Of a DNA stretch of 64,000 nt, positions 31,031 to 42,150 are shown in pieces. Position 1 is the stretch's first letter. Every line of letters begins with the position of its first letter. A model generated the notes under the pieces. The model did not search any database. It worked only from the letters and a program-made list of their open reading frames with translations, and was not told the DNA's origin. The translations under genes were made by a program, and so were the position numbers. The stretch lies in NCBI GenBank assembly GCA_024516035.1, contig CM044958.1, positions 45,036,306 through 45,100,305 on the forward strand. The letters are read 5' to 3'. The stretch comes from Bactericera cockerelli. Its lineage: Eukaryota; Arthropoda; Insecta; Hemiptera; Triozidae.

Positions 31031-31545
31031 CATACAGAAGAGCCGACATCATCGCTATTGACCGCCGCAATAACTCTGCCCTCATCCTTGACCCGACACT
31101 TCGCTGGGAAACAAACAACCCAAATCAAGATATAGATATTGATAAAGAAAAGAAAAATATATATACACCTACCATCCCTTACTTCAAGGAAAAATATGGA
31201 ATATCCAACTGGGAAGTTCATGGTCTCTGGTTTGGTGTACGAGGTAGTGCTTCATCTTCTCTTGTTAATTTATTCAAAAAACACAACATCAAGAAAAAGC
31301 AGATCCAAGAATTATGCATAACAATTCTCAGGGATACACTAAACATTATCCATCGCCATATATACTCATAAGAGCTGTCCCCAAAGATGCTGCTGAAATA
31401 ATTTCATCCTTAAAAATTTCATTCTACCCTAAAATGTTTAAAGAAGTAATGACAAGAATGTTTGAATTGTATACTGTGTCAGTAACTCTTTGTTTAGAGC
31501 AGTTCAAAATAAAAATTTATTTTGTTAATAAAAAAAAAAAATATG
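31031..31545 (+). mobile_element. 5'-truncated non-LTR retrotransposon (LINE) 3' end
   Basis: The open frame runs to the stop at 31371 and encodes about 110 residues. They match the C-terminal part of a LINE polyprotein: RRADIIAID, ALILDPTLRWE, PYFKEKYGI, GLWFGVRG. The R-x-D...D-P-T spacing is like the restriction-like endonuclease core of RLE-type LINEs. The 3' UTR of ~160 nt ends in AATAAAAAAAAAAAA (31529-31542). The nominal Met at 31024 lies in the preceding SINE fragment, so the frame is a fragment with no start of its own. It differs in sequence from the LINE at 51.5-55 kb. Confidence 0.7.
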
Positions 31546-31790
31546 ACTAGAAATTAACTTTGACTAGAAATGCGCTCTGTTCCAACAATAGTAACAGCTA
31601 CCTTGTCCCGAATGGGTCCTGTTAAGGCAACGTTCCCCTATCTCTCATAACCCGGTATCCGAGCACTCTCCCATCTTGCTTTCATAAACTTCCCGGAATT
31701 TTTTGAAAATTAAAAAGCATACATTAAGAAGAAACAAATTATGAGTTTTTGGAAAATAATTTCTACGTAGAAAAAGAGCAAAATTCGTGG
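31546..31790. other. Spacer, nothing recognised
   Basis: AT-rich with no repeats or frames of note. Confidence 0.3.
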
Positions 31791-32690
31791 GGAGAGAAGA
31801 GAGGGGGGATGGGAAAGAGGTTTAAAGTGGGAGAGGGATAGAGAAAGAAAGAGAGAAAGAGAGGTAAAGTGGGAGAGATATAGAGAGGGAGAGTGGGAGA
31901 TAGAGAAAGGGTGATGAAGATAGAGAAAGGGAGAGGGAGATATAGTGAAGGTGAGGGAGAGGGAGAGAGAGAGAGAGAGAGAGGGAAACGAGGGAGAGAG
32001 AGAGGATGAGAAGGATGTAGGGTTGATTTTATTTATGAGGAAATATCCCGGTTTCCTTGAACTTTATTTTAGCTTCTTTCTCTGTGTAGCTGCAAGTTTG
32101 TTAATATTTCTCTTGCTTTCTTCCCCCTTTCTCTCTCTATCTCCCTCTCCTTCTCTCTATCTGTCTTTCTCTTTCCCTCCCTATCCCTCTCCCACTTTAA
32201 ACCTCTTCCCCATCGCTCTCTTCTCTTTTCCTCTTTCTCTCTCTTTTCCGCTCTTTCTCTGTTTATCCCTTTTTTTGCTTTCTCTCTCATTTCATTTCTC
32301 TCGTTTCCTATTTTTACTGTACCTTGCCACGCAGCTTCGCTTCTTTCTGTTTCTCTTACTCTAATTGCTCTCTCCCCCTTTCTTTTTCTCTCCTTCCCTC
32401 CTCCTTCTTATTACTCTATTTCCTCTCTCCTATCTCTCGCTCTCTCTCTCTCTCTCTTTTGCTTCTTTAAATTTCCTTTTCTCTCTCTCCTACTTTCTTT
32501 TCCTCTCCTTCCTTCTTCCTCCTCATTACTCTATTTCCTCTCCCCTCCTCTATCTCTTTCTCTTTATTTTGCTTTTTTCCATTTCCATTTTTTCCTTTTC
32601 TCACTCCCCTCCTTCTTATAGCTCTTTCTGTTTCCCTCCATATTCTTTCTCTTAGTCTCTACCTCTCTCCCTCGTACAACTCTTTGAAGT
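31790..32690. repeat. Purine-rich then pyrimidine-rich tracts forming a long imperfect inverted repeat
   Basis: About 31795-32025 is almost entirely A/G and 32100-32660 almost entirely C/T on the plus strand. The segment around GAGGTTTAAAGTGGGAGAGG at 31818 is mirrored by CCTCTCCCACTTTAAACCTC near 32185. The two halves are therefore not just composition-matched but partly complementary. The Ser/Leu and Arg/Glu frames here are compositional artefacts. Confidence 0.75.
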
Positions 32691-32869
32691 GACTTCTGAG
32701 AAATCCGACAAAGCTTGAAATATTAATTTTAAGAGACTTGTCTTACAATTGAGAAACATAAGAAATATTATTTATATGTAGTATGTATTAACATAGTTGT
32801 ACTTAAATCTAGAAATATCATTAAACTTATAGTTGTATACCTAGACTTACGTAAACTAAATAATATTAT

Positions 32870-33200
32870 GCACTAGTATTACTATGCACAAATACATAGT
32901 ATTTTGTCTGTCAAATTTTTGTAAATGCATAGTATTTTGTAGGTCAAAATACAAAGCATTTTGTAGGTCACAATAGGTAGGTAGGTAACATATTATTTTG
33001 TTTGTCAAAATAGGTAAATAAAGTATTTGGTTCGTCAAAATAGGTACAGCGTATTTTGTTTGTCAAAATAGGTACATATAGTATTTTGTAGGTCAAAATT
33101 TTGTAAATACATAGTTATTTTAGCTATTATGTAGGTCAAAACTTTGTAAATACGAAGTATTTTGTTTTTCAAAATAGGTACATAAACTATTTTCTTGAGG
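32870..33200. repeat. Degenerate short repeat cluster (AGTATTTTGTAGGTCAAAAT)
   Basis: The block 'CATAGTATTTTGTNNGTCAAAATAGGTA' recurs about eight times at irregular 30-50 bp spacing. Confidence 0.7.
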
Positions 33201-33965
33201 TGACGTAAAAAAGGACTCTCTAGAGACGCCCAGGATAAAAATGGGCAAAACACTCCTCATAGCTCATCATAAAAACGACCGAATGGCTCCTAATATCTGT
33301 CAGTCAACATAGATCTCGGGACCACCCACTGTGGGCGCTGAGTCTCCCTCAAAGCCTGCATTCTGTCCCTCTCGAGTGTGAAGTGACCCTAGATTCGACC
33401 CTTAGAAGTGGCCCTAGAGATTCGACCCTTAGAAGTGGCCCTAGAATTTTTGGGTTCATCCTTCACGCTCGTTTGATCGCGCCGAACTTCGACTTTCTGA
33501 ACAATGTATTTGGAGGTATACTTAACGTGTTAACCTTTGAAGGCCTGAATAATTAGGCCTTTTCATCCAAAGTTCAGAACACGACTAAGGCTGGAAAATT
33601 AATCTGATTTAACTAACATTGAGTTCCTGTGAAAAATAGAAAAGTACACTATAATTCTGATTCAAGTTGTTTAATTTTGTCACAACATGTTTCCTCACAC
33701 ACTCGATTCAAAATGTGACTATATGGTCACGCCAGGCCTTGGAAGGTTAAAGCGAGATACTTATAGGTAACTCTGGAACTAGAAAACTTGAGGTTCCATT
33801 GATTTAAATAGTATTGTTTACACAGGTCTTGTGTATTGTGGATGTGGTCCACTATATGAGATGGAATTGAATGAATGAAAGACAAGATGAGATGAGTCGG
33901 GAGTTTATAGAGATGATGGAATTGCGTTTTTATTGTAGGTAATCATATTTGTTGTTACTATGTCA
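33201..33965. other. Spacer, nothing coding recognised
   Basis: Contains a short direct duplication near 33392-33440 (ATTCGACCCTTAGAAGTGGC twice). Otherwise unremarkable. Confidence 0.35.
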
Positions 33966-34260
33966 GTCAGCCTCCGTGGCGTAACGGTTGTGACTACTGC
34001 TCGTAGTCCAGAGATCCTGAGTTCGATCCCCGCTCGGAGCAGATTTTTCGCACAGAAAATTCTGTTCCCTCCGTACATGTGAGGCTGGCATTTCCGGCAC
34101 TACCCAGGCTGGGTGAGGTTAATTTGGGTAGCTGTACGACTGGACGATTTCCAGCGAATGGAGGTTGAAACCCACGTCCTAATCCCAGGATGTTAATTCA
34201 AATAGAATCGTTGGCGTTAGGAAGGGCATCCAGTCGTAAAAAATGTGCCAAAACTAACCA
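33966..34260 (+). repeat. tRNA-headed SINE (family B), best copy
   Basis: The head is GCCTCCGTGGCGTAACGG... GAGTTCGATCCCCGCTCGG. A body follows: GTGAGGCTGGCATTTCCGGC, CCAGGCTGGGTGAGGTTAAT, TTTCCAGCGAATGGAGG, AAACCCACGTCC. The body is the same as in the 5S-headed family C, which makes this copy the clearest evidence of a shared module. Confidence 0.8.
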
Positions 34261-34325
34261 ACCTCAACCATGAGGTTGAACAACGTCCACCCTGCTTGCG
34301 CGATAGGTAAGTCAGAGTAAAAGAA

Positions 34326-34430
34326 GATGTCAGTAGTGGTAGCTCAGTAGTTGAGGTGTCTAGTAATCCAGTGGTCGCGGGTTTGAAAACCATCATCCCG
34401 CTCACTTCCCATCACAATTATTAAAAATAA
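34326..34430 (+). repeat. tRNA-like SINE head (unclassified)
   Basis: GGTAGCTCAGTAGTTGAGG, CTAGTAATCCAGTGGTC, GCGGGTTTGAAAACC follow tRNA A-box/anticodon/B-box order with a mutated B-box. A short (ATT)n tract lies downstream. Confidence 0.5.
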
Positions 34431-35260
34431 AACTAGTTAGGTAAATAATTATTACTTTTAATTATTATTATTATTATTGAGCACAAGATGCAACACATCA
34501 CCCTTTAAACAAACAACACATATGAAAATATTGTCGTTCTGTCGTGAATAAACAAAGCAATAACACTCTGTACATTTCTGAGCGAGGTCGGGTCTTCATT
34601 ATCGACTCTAGTTTTCATTAGCGCCCTCCCTTGTTATAAAAATATACTGATGACACAGGACGTTTTTCCAATATCCTGCTGCATTTATGTTATTCCATGT
34701 TTTACTTCCGAGAAATTTCTGATATAAGAAATCGGAAGTATTTTGTTCGTTTTTGTTTAAAAAAATCTCCGATTTCATTTTTTTTGCTAAACGCATTCTA
34801 GACAGGAAACTCACAAACCGGCTACCCACATTAACCTCACCCAGCCTTGAAGATCTATTCAGTATTAAAAGGCAAATTTTTCAAAAAGAAAAAAAAAAAA
34901 AAAAACTATTTGGCCAAGTTTATTGCAGGAAAGAGAATAGAAAGTTGAAACAAAAAAAAAATACGAAAGATTTTGAAAATATCAGCCAATTTTTTCTTTT
35001 GAAAATGTCTTCATAAAAATTTACAACATGAAATAAATAATAGGTACTTTGCAGTTAAATTGCACAACTAAATTCTAGTCACCTTTCTAAATTCCAAGTG
35101 TGTTTGAAAATTCAATATGTAGGTCCTGACTCCTGATTTGATTTCTATGGACAAACAACCAATCGAACTATGGAAGACAGTGGATGCGCAGTTGTGAAAC
35201 CTGGAGGTTTTTGGTTCGAGTCTCAGACAGTGGCAATGATTTGTAAGGTATTCTTTTCGT
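34431..35260. other. Spacer with SINE body fragment and A-tracts
   Basis: 34804-34853 (minus) is a piece of the family B/C body (AAACTCACAAACCGGCTACC, CACATTAACCTCACCCAGCC). There are A-runs near 34890. A tRNA-like sequence at 35160-35235 is too degraded to assign. No gene. Confidence 0.45.
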
Positions 35261-35267
35261 AGTGTCT

Positions 35268-35392
35268 GTCCCGGTAGGTCAGTAGTAAAGGCGGCACTGT
35301 GTGAAGCTAGAGGTCGTGGGTTCGAAACCTAGTCGGGGCATGATAAGTTATCCTCCCATTTGGTTTTCTTTTTCTCACTTTTATACCTAGTG
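35268..35392 (+). repeat. tRNA-derived SINE (family E)
   Basis: CCCGGTAGGTCAGTAGTAAAGG, then GTCGTGGGTTCGAAACC as B-box, then AGTCGGGGCATGATAAGTTA and a TCC..TTTGG body. Related to 43385-43560 and 57925-58090. Confidence 0.7.
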
Positions 35393-35652
35393 GTAGGCAA
35401 GCGCGGCCGGTGAGAAAATGTTCTTGGGGAGCTACCACATAAACCGGACTAGAGTCGTTCTTTCAGTATCTAAATAGTTTGAGTTTGTTTACCATGCCAA
35501 TCATAATAATTATAGATTAATTTATTATTCTCGAAATGTGAGATAATTTTCATTTTGTACGAGCCATGAATTGAGAAATTTTTCTTTATTTCTTTTGTGT
35601 CTGGGGTGCTGCAGTTTGGCAGCTCCTTAGCACCGGCCACGCCTGGTGGAAG
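35393..35652. mobile_element. hAT-type MITE, ~260 bp, degraded ends
   Basis: Reverse-orientation relative of 60368-60632. Shared blocks are GAGCTACCACATAAACCGG, ACTAGAGTCGTTCTTTCAGT, ACCATGCCAATCATAATAAT and GTGCTGCAGTTTGGCAGCTC. The right end reads CACCGGCCACGCCTG. The left end carries a small insertion (TAGGCAAGCGCGGCCGGTG). A target duplication is not evident here. Confidence 0.7.
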
Positions 35653-35760
35653 GTAACCATACTAGGCGAGGTTAATGCTCAAACCATTTTCTACCATCAA
35701 AGCCTCAGAGTCTTCTTATTATGTGGTCACAAATTCAAATTAAGCGCGTTAACCGCTTGA
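35648..35760 (-). repeat. SINE family F fragment
   Basis: GGAAGGTAACCATACTAGGC, GTTAATGCTCAAACCATTTT, CAGAGTCTTCTTATTATGTG. The remainder of the SINE is missing. Confidence 0.55.
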
Positions 35761-35796
35761 CTTCCCTTTTTTTTTAAAAAAAAAAAGTAAGTGTAC

Positions 35797-35962
35797 CCCG
35801 GAACCGCTTTCGCAATACTTCAGAGCACTTTAACCTTTACATCCATGCCATTCTGGAAACGAAAAATTTCGGTCAGAAATTTCCACTCTGGCCGGGATTC
35901 GAACCCACAACCTCCGAGTCGGTAACCAATGCTCTTAAACACTGAGCCACGGAGGTCGGATT
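35797..35962 (-). repeat. tRNA-derived SINE (unclassified, head at 35890-35960)
   Basis: On the minus strand: TCCGTGGCTCAGTGTTTAAG (A-box region), TACCGACTCGGAGGTTGTGG, GTTCGAATCCCGGCC (B-box), then a ~90-bp body. Confidence 0.65.
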
Positions 35963-36892
35963 GACTACCCTTGTACCTTCACTTTTTCCAGTTTTATTCA
36001 GAATGAAATCATTCCGCACTTGATTCTTTACAACAAATGGAGACTTTCCGAAAGCCGTTACAGTTCATGAGAGATGCAATGGAATACTGTACGAAATCTA
36101 CCTCTCCATTTGGATCAGGAACAGAGTGGAAGAGAAGACTGGATGAGAAGAAAACTCAGTTGCAGATTACTTCTTCCTGCATTCTTTGGACTTTTCACTG
36201 CCGACAAGCTCCATTAAATTTTTTACGCCCGAAAATGGGATTTCTCATATTTTAGATTTTAACATGTTTTTTTTTTATTACTTTATCCTATAGGATAAGG
36301 ATATCCTATAGGATAAGGAATTGTACCAATTGTATTGTATTTTTTTTAAACTAACACCTATCTATTTTACAAAAAATATCTATATTATGTTTTCCCTAAT
36401 TATCATACACATTCGATCAAGGTTTATTTACATATTTACAATTACAGAAATAAACTATTACCAACGGCATTCTCTTCCGTTTTTATTATTATTATTATAC
36501 TTATTTATCATTATATTATTTATGAAATACTACTGAATGACCTTTCCAATATTAAAAGAAATTAACAATTTAGTCTATTTCCAAGAATTGCGTCATCAAG
36601 TCACCAAAACTCCATTTCTGTGATCTATCGATTCATTAAAAGGTGAGTTGAGAAACGTTAAATTTAGATAATATTTTCAATTAAGTATTTGAAAAAATTT
36701 ATGTCAGAATTAGTGGAATTAAATTTGAGCCTTCATGATGCTACGGCTATTACCGACCCAACCAATGCTGGGTGATTTGTGAGTTGCCATCAAATTGATT
36801 GTAAAACCCCACTTTGAATGACCTTGATGTTAAAGAGACGTTTAAAAAAAATCGAAATTCATTCAAGAGAAACTTTCATCATAAATCTTTAG
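35963..36892. other. Spacer with a possible but unrecognised coding fragment
   Basis: An open frame at 36037-36255 (72 codons, starting METFRKPLQFMRDAMEYC) follows a TTTTTCCAG acceptor-like site. It has no family I recognise and no clear donor, so I give it little weight. Near 36285-36320 is a doubled TATCCTATAGGATAAGGA palindrome related to the unit ends at 49-51 kb. The rest is AT-rich. Confidence 0.3.
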
Positions 36893-37085
36893 TGGGAGGT
36901 AACCACCAAGAAAGGTTGATGCCCAAAGCATTTTCGAAGACCTAACACTTAGAGTCTTATTATTATGTGGTCACACACTTGGAAGAAGTCGGGGAAAATT
37001 CAAACATTGGGTGGGATTCGAACCGACGCGACGGATCCCTACGCTACGTGGATTAACAGACTATCGCCTTCACCACTTGACTAAA
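36893..37085 (-). repeat. tRNA-derived SINE (family F), fullest copy
   Basis: On the minus strand the head lies at ~37015-37085 (CAAGTGGTGAAGGCGATAGT, GGTTCGAATCCC). The body follows: GTGTGTGACCACATAATAAT, TAAGACTCTAAGTGTTAGGT and AACCTTTCTTGGTGGTTACC. The fragments at 15486, 30953 and 35648 are all pieces of this body. Confidence 0.7.
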
Positions 37086-37199
37086 AATGTACGGTTCGAA
37101 CTTAAATTCGTATAGTAGGTACCTATAGGAAACTGCTACTTAAAGAATTATTTTACATACTAATTTTCCTTTGAACGTTTTTTTCTTTCAGGTTGCACT

Positions 37200-38690
37200 C
37201 AAAATTCGTCGTCACCAAAATTATCTACAGTATTGAAGTTCAAAATTCGACGTCACCAAAATTATCTGCAGTATTGAAGCTCAAAATTCGATGTCACCAA
37301 AATTATCTGCAGTATTGAAGCTCAAAATTCGTCGTCTCCAAAATTGTCTACAGTATTGAAGCTCAAAATTCGACGTCACCAAAATTATCTGCAGTATTGA
37401 AGCTCAAAATTTGTCGTCTCCAAAATTGTCTACAGTATTGAAGCTCAAAATTCGACGTCACCAAAATTCGTCGTCTCCAAAGTTGTCTACAGTATTGAAG
37501 CTCAAAATTTGTCGTCTCCAAAATTGTCTACGGTATTGAAGCTCTAAATTCGAAGTCACCAAAATTATCTGCAGTATTGAAGCTCAAAATTCGTCGTCTC
37601 CAAAATTGTCTACAGTATTGAAGCTCAAAATTCGACGTCACCAAAATTATCTGCAGTATTGAAGCTCAAAATTCGTCGTCTCCAAAATTGTCTACAGTAT
37701 TGAAGCTCAAAATTTGTCGTCTCCAAAATTGTCTACAGTATTGAAGCTCAAAGTTCGTCGTCTCCAAAATTATCTGCAGTATTGAAGCTCAAAATTCGAC
37801 GTCTCCAAAATTATCTGCAGTATTGAAGCTCAAAATTCGTCGTCTCCAAAATTGTCTACAGTATTGAAGCTCAAAATTCGACGTAACCAAAATTATCTGC
37901 AGTGTTGAAGCTCAAAATTCGTCGTCTCCAAAATTGTCTACAGTATTGAAGCTCAAAATTTGTCGTCTCCAAAATTGTCTACGGTATTGAAGCTCTAAAT
38001 TCGAAGTCACCAAAATTATCTGCAGTATTGAAGCTCAAAATTCGTCGTCTCCAAAATTGTCTACGGTATTGAAGCTCTAAATTCGACGTCAACAAAATTA
38101 TCTGCAGTATTGAAGCTCAAAATTCGTCGTCCACCAAAATTATCTACAGTATTGAAGCTCAAAATTCGTCGTCTCCAAAATTGTCTACAGTATGGAAGCT
38201 CAAAATTCGACGTCAACAAAATTATCTGCAGTATTGAAGCTCCAAATTCGTCGTCTCCAAAATTGTCTACAGTATTGAAGCTCAAAATTCGTCGTCTCCA
38301 AAATTGTCTACAGTATTGAAGCTCAAAATTCGACGTCTCCAAAATTATCTGCAGTATTGAAGCTCAAAATTCGTCGTCTCCAAAATTGTCTACAGTATTG
38401 AAGCTCAAAATTCGACGTAACCAAAATTATCTGCAGTGTTGAAGCTCAAAATTCGTCGTCTCCAAAATTGTCTACAGTATTGAAGCTCAAAATTTGTCGT
38501 CTCCAAAATTATCTGCAGTATTGAAGCTCAAAATTCGACGTCTCCAAAATTATCTGCAGTATTGAAGCTCAAAATTCGACGTCTCCAAAATTATCTGCAG
38601 TATTGAAGCTCAAAATTCGGCGTCACCAAAATTATCTACAGTATTGAAACTCAAAATTCGGCGTCTCCAAATTATCTACAGTAAAGCTCA
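37200..38690. repeat. 41-bp minisatellite, about 36 copies
   Basis: The unit is 'AAAATTATCTGCAGTATTGA' then 'AGCTCAAAATTCGACGTCACC', with measured spacing of 41 bp. Two alternative blocks occur at each of two positions (ATCTGCAGT or GTCTACAGT; CGACGTCACC or CGTCGTCTCC) and tend to alternate, giving a loose higher-order pattern. The array begins right after a TTTTTCTTTCAG acceptor-like site (37181-37192). It ends just before CTGAGGTAAGAG, a donor-like site at ~38706. A TGA recurs every three units, so the array cannot be read through on the plus strand. Confidence 0.95.
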
Positions 38691-38822
38691 AGATGGCACC
38701 TCTGAGGTAAGAGAAAGTCATAATCTTAACAAGTTTTTGGTGACTTGACTTTGACGTATTTTTCAAACTACCAACTTTCTAACAAAGGTCATTCAGTAGT
38801 AAATATTTCTCAAATTATTACC

Positions 38823-38859
<37 letters not shown>

Positions 38860-39242
38860 ATTTTATTATTTATCTACAATGTTTCAATTTTTATAAATTT
38901 CCCTCTAAGTACTATGTGTACTTAGATTGTAGACCCACTATAATTTTATTATAAAGATAAATTTGAAAATAATGAACAAATTTGTTTTTATGAATCTGTT
39001 GTACCTACTAATCTGTTGTAATATTGGTTAACATAAATTTATTGGTTGTTGTTAGCGAACTTGTTTAAAAAATCCCGGATGCCAGAATTTTTTGCAGAAA
39101 CCTTATCCAAATTTAAATTTCGCTCATCTCTTCTTTCCCTTTCTCTCACATGAAACACTCATCTTAAAAAATGAATACATTTTTACTTTCTATTGAAAAG
39201 AAAAAAATGAATAGAAAGTATTGTTTTCGGTCGTTTTTTTTT
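38691..39242. other. Spacer with (TAA)n microsatellite
   Basis: About ten TAA units at 38826-38856. Otherwise AT-rich without a gene. Confidence 0.6.
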
Positions 39243-39254
39243 TTTTTGGTGATC

Positions 39255-39480
39255 TAGCAGTCAACAGCTCTTGCAGAGTGAGTTAGCGCGCTAGGCTTGC
39301 ACGCACGGTGACCAGGGGTTCGAGCCCCAGGTTTTTCTGCTCTGTACTTGGATGTTCGGATCATACCTCGTGAGGAAAAATGAGTAGTCACTTGTATGAG
39401 TAACGACTAGTGGCGGCATTACCAGAGTAAAAAGAAATTAATGAACATACTAGAATAATTCGAAAAAGTAAAGGAGGCTC
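39255..39480 (+). repeat. tRNA-derived SINE (family G)
   Basis: GTGAGTTAGCGCGCTAGGCT (A-box region), CACGGTGACCAGGGGTTCGA (B-box), then GGATGTTCGGATCATACCTC, GAGTAGTCACTTG and AGTGGCGGCATTACCAGAG. Related to 46355-46600. Confidence 0.65.
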
Positions 39481-40920
39481 TTAGTAATGCTGCGCTACCC
39501 ACAAAAATTGTGAAATCATAAATAAAATCATACATAGAGAATAGAGAGAGAGAGAATAAAATAAATATATTTTTAAGAGACTACTTTCATAATTCAGAGT
39601 TTCCAATAGTATAACTAGACACATAGTATAACCTGTATAACCATCAATAATCCAAGATTACATAAATATTTTCTTCTTGTGATTTTTTTTTTTTTTTTTT
39701 TTTTCTTTTCTTTTTTTCATTTTTTTCTTTGGTAATGTTGTTAGGATCTACGTTGAGAGTAAATGTTATAGTGTATTATTTTATAACTATCTTTGTACAT
39801 ACATACTTTTATGTATACCTACCATCACGGCGCCGGCGCATACAAAGTAAAGGAAACGGACACAGACCGACTCAGATTTTACAACGTGCCACACATCACC
39901 GAGGTGTCAGATCTAAGTAATTCCAGGAAAACTATTCAGAAATAATGAGAGCTACACCTGAACACCTCAAACCATTATCCGAAAGTTTTTTAAAGGAAGA
40001 CCCACAGAGTCAACAGAAACTTTTTGGTTCCGATAATTGGTGAGTCAATATTTGAGTTGAAATTTCGAAAATTTCCAATAATGGTGATGGTGCCTGCTCA
40101 CATGGTGGTGTTGTCCATCAGACATGGAATCAGGTGGCTGACTTGTAAAGTTGTTTGTCGACATAAATATGATGGTATGCGGAGGTTATGAGTAACAGGA
40201 TGCTGAATGTAGTGCCGAATTAGAAAAATTAGATTATTTAATCTAAGGTCAGATTAGATTATTTAAATTTAAGTGGACACTATCCCTTAATTATAATTAT
40301 TAAATGCGCGTTTTTAAAAAAATTCGGGGTTTGCTGCACAAAATTGGCACAACCCATGTAAAAAAAACATTACATTTCAAAGGTGGTGGTGCTAGCGAAA
40401 TGGACCCATCAAATGTTTATTGTTAATAAATATACACAAAGCATTTGTTTCACATTTTTCTTAAATTATTAATCAAAGGCTAAAACTAAAACTTCAAATT
40501 GAGTTCCCAGGAAATTGTTTCTCGCTTGAAAAACAAGAGCTCTCCTCGGGGGAAAAACTCCTGGAAATTAATTTCGACTCAATCAAAAGCCTCCTCAATA
40601 TCCTGGATTCCTGGAAGCGAGAGCGTGCTCTATAACAACACACGCGCTGTCTAATACTATCCCGGCTCGCGGGATAAGATGTGACCCCGTCCTACGGGAT
40701 TACACAATTTAAATATTAATAACCGTTTTGCTTTCGCAATCACGTGATGGTCGTGCGTGCGCCCTTCCCTGATGTTAACTGCTTTCCAATTGTTGGTAAA
40801 TAAACTTTCAAGTTTGCAACTTTAAACAAATAACATCAGGACTGTTTGTAAATTTAGTGCAAGTGCGTTCTTCTGATATTGTGAAATCCGATCTAATGAA
40901 ACCTTTCTGTGCTTCATTTG
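39481..40920. other. Spacer, nothing coding recognised
   Basis: T-rich tract at 39685-39730. The frame at 39729-39920 is not recognised. Short inverted matches are GATTAGATTATTTAA around 40225-40265 and CCCGGCTCGCGGGATAAG with CTACGGGATTAC near 40660-40710. No RNA or protein gene identified. Confidence 0.35.
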
Positions 40921-40927
40921 AAGTAAA

Positions 40928-41252
40928 TAATTTGATCGATAAGGCGGCGGACTTGTAATCTGGAGGCCGGTGGTTCAAGTCCCGAGTTAAGTAAATATTC
41001 AATAAAGTGAGTTTAACGAATTATGACACTTGTGACATCACGAAAGTGATTAACACAAATATGATAACTTTCATATCAACTCTTGACCCGACTTCAGTAG
41101 CTTGATCGATAAGGTGGTGGACTCGTAACCTGGAGGTCGGGGATTCAAGTCTCCAGCTAAGCAAATATTCAGCAAAGCGAGTTTGACTAGTTGTGACATC
41201 ACAAAAGTGATTAACACAAATATGATAACTGACTTTAATATCAACCCTTGAC
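40928..41252 (+). repeat. Tandem pair of tRNA-derived SINEs (family D)
   Basis: The copies start at ~40928 (TTTGATCGATAAGGCGGCGG, GACTTGTAATCTGGAGGCCG) and ~41088 (AGCTTGATCGATAAGGTGGT, GACTCGTAACCTGGAGGTCG). Each is followed by AAGCGAGTTT/AAGTGAGTTT and by AAGTGATTAACACAAATATG. Third copy at 20233. Confidence 0.75.
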
Positions 41253-41845
41253 GATATTATTACACGAAATCTTTTTGTGGGGATAAAAAAGAAAGATAAA
41301 AAGTTCCGCAATTTTTTATCATTGTCAAGTCCAAGCTTCATAGTAAAAGTAAGTAGGTAAGTACTAGATATCTCGGTACCTTACATATTCCAGCAATTTT
41401 AAAAAAGAAGAAAAAACCAAAAATGACCTCATTAAAACACTCGTAAAAAACAGAAGAAGGTTTCACCTAGTTTTTGTTCAAAATTTGTTGACCCTCAACG
41501 TTTCACTGCAGTTATGTATGCATGCAGTTGACTGTTTAATTATATTTTGTTGCTTTTTTTTTTATCACCATTAATGTAAGTGTTTATTGTACAACAAAAC
41601 ATTCATGAAAAGTTTAGAACATACACTTGATTATTATTTTAACAGCTAAATTTCCAGAATCCAGAGTATACCTACATCGAAAGTTATAACCTACCTATTT
41701 ACCTATGCTACCTATTAGGTACATCATAGCTTTTCTTACATTATATAGGTCAGAGTATAATAATAATTTATTTTCTTCATTTATAAGTAAAAGTATAATA
41801 ATTATCCGAACCTTTTTATATAATAAAATCATATACTAATACCAT
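41253..41845. other. AT-rich spacer, nothing recognised
   Basis: No repeats longer than simple T-runs, no frames of note. Confidence 0.35.
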
Positions 41846-42150
41846 TAGCTCAGTGGTTAAGCACTGACTGAGTTAAGTGGTTGCCATCCGGAAGGTCCCG
41901 GGTTCGATCCCCCATGCCGACAAAAATTAGTATTCTTAATTTGGTTACAATATTGTTTGTAAGGGATACCTTCCGGTGCGCCCGTGTTGACCCAGCACCT
42001 AATTTGGAAGTATTGTGTCACTTCTCGCCCATCAGAGGGGAGGCATACTACGGGATGGGCAGGCTACAACACAGACCACAAGCGTCTACAGTAGCTCCTG
42101 TTTCATGGAGACGAAAAAAAAAGACTGTGAAACACTCATCTTTTAAAAAA
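41846..42150 (+). repeat. tRNA-Gly-derived SINE (family A) with altered head
   Basis: The body is near identical to 5738-6055. In the head, AGCTCAGTGGTTAAGCACTG is followed by an extra ACTGAGTTAAGTGGTTGCCA segment, so the anticodon arm is displaced. The B-box GGGTTCGATCCC is intact. Ends CTCATCTTTTAAAAAA. Confidence 0.85.

Noticed and set aside
31945..32655. Ser/Leu/Phe-rich frames of 96-139 codons
   Set aside because: Compositional artefacts of polypyrimidine DNA.
34640..34680. Second hammerhead candidate (CTGATGACACAGGACG)
   Set aside because: The CTGATGA core is present but no stem II or GAA follows at the needed spacing.
36037..36255. 72-codon ORF as a host exon
   Set aside because: No recognised family, no donor site and no partner exons; left as a low-weight remark in the spacer entry.
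37200..38690. CRISPR-like repeat array
   Set aside because: No unique spacers; a simple 41-bp head-to-tail minisatellite in a eukaryotic genome.
37200..38690. Protein-coding repeat exon
   Set aside because: 41 is not a multiple of three and TGA appears in one of the three frames of nearly every unit.
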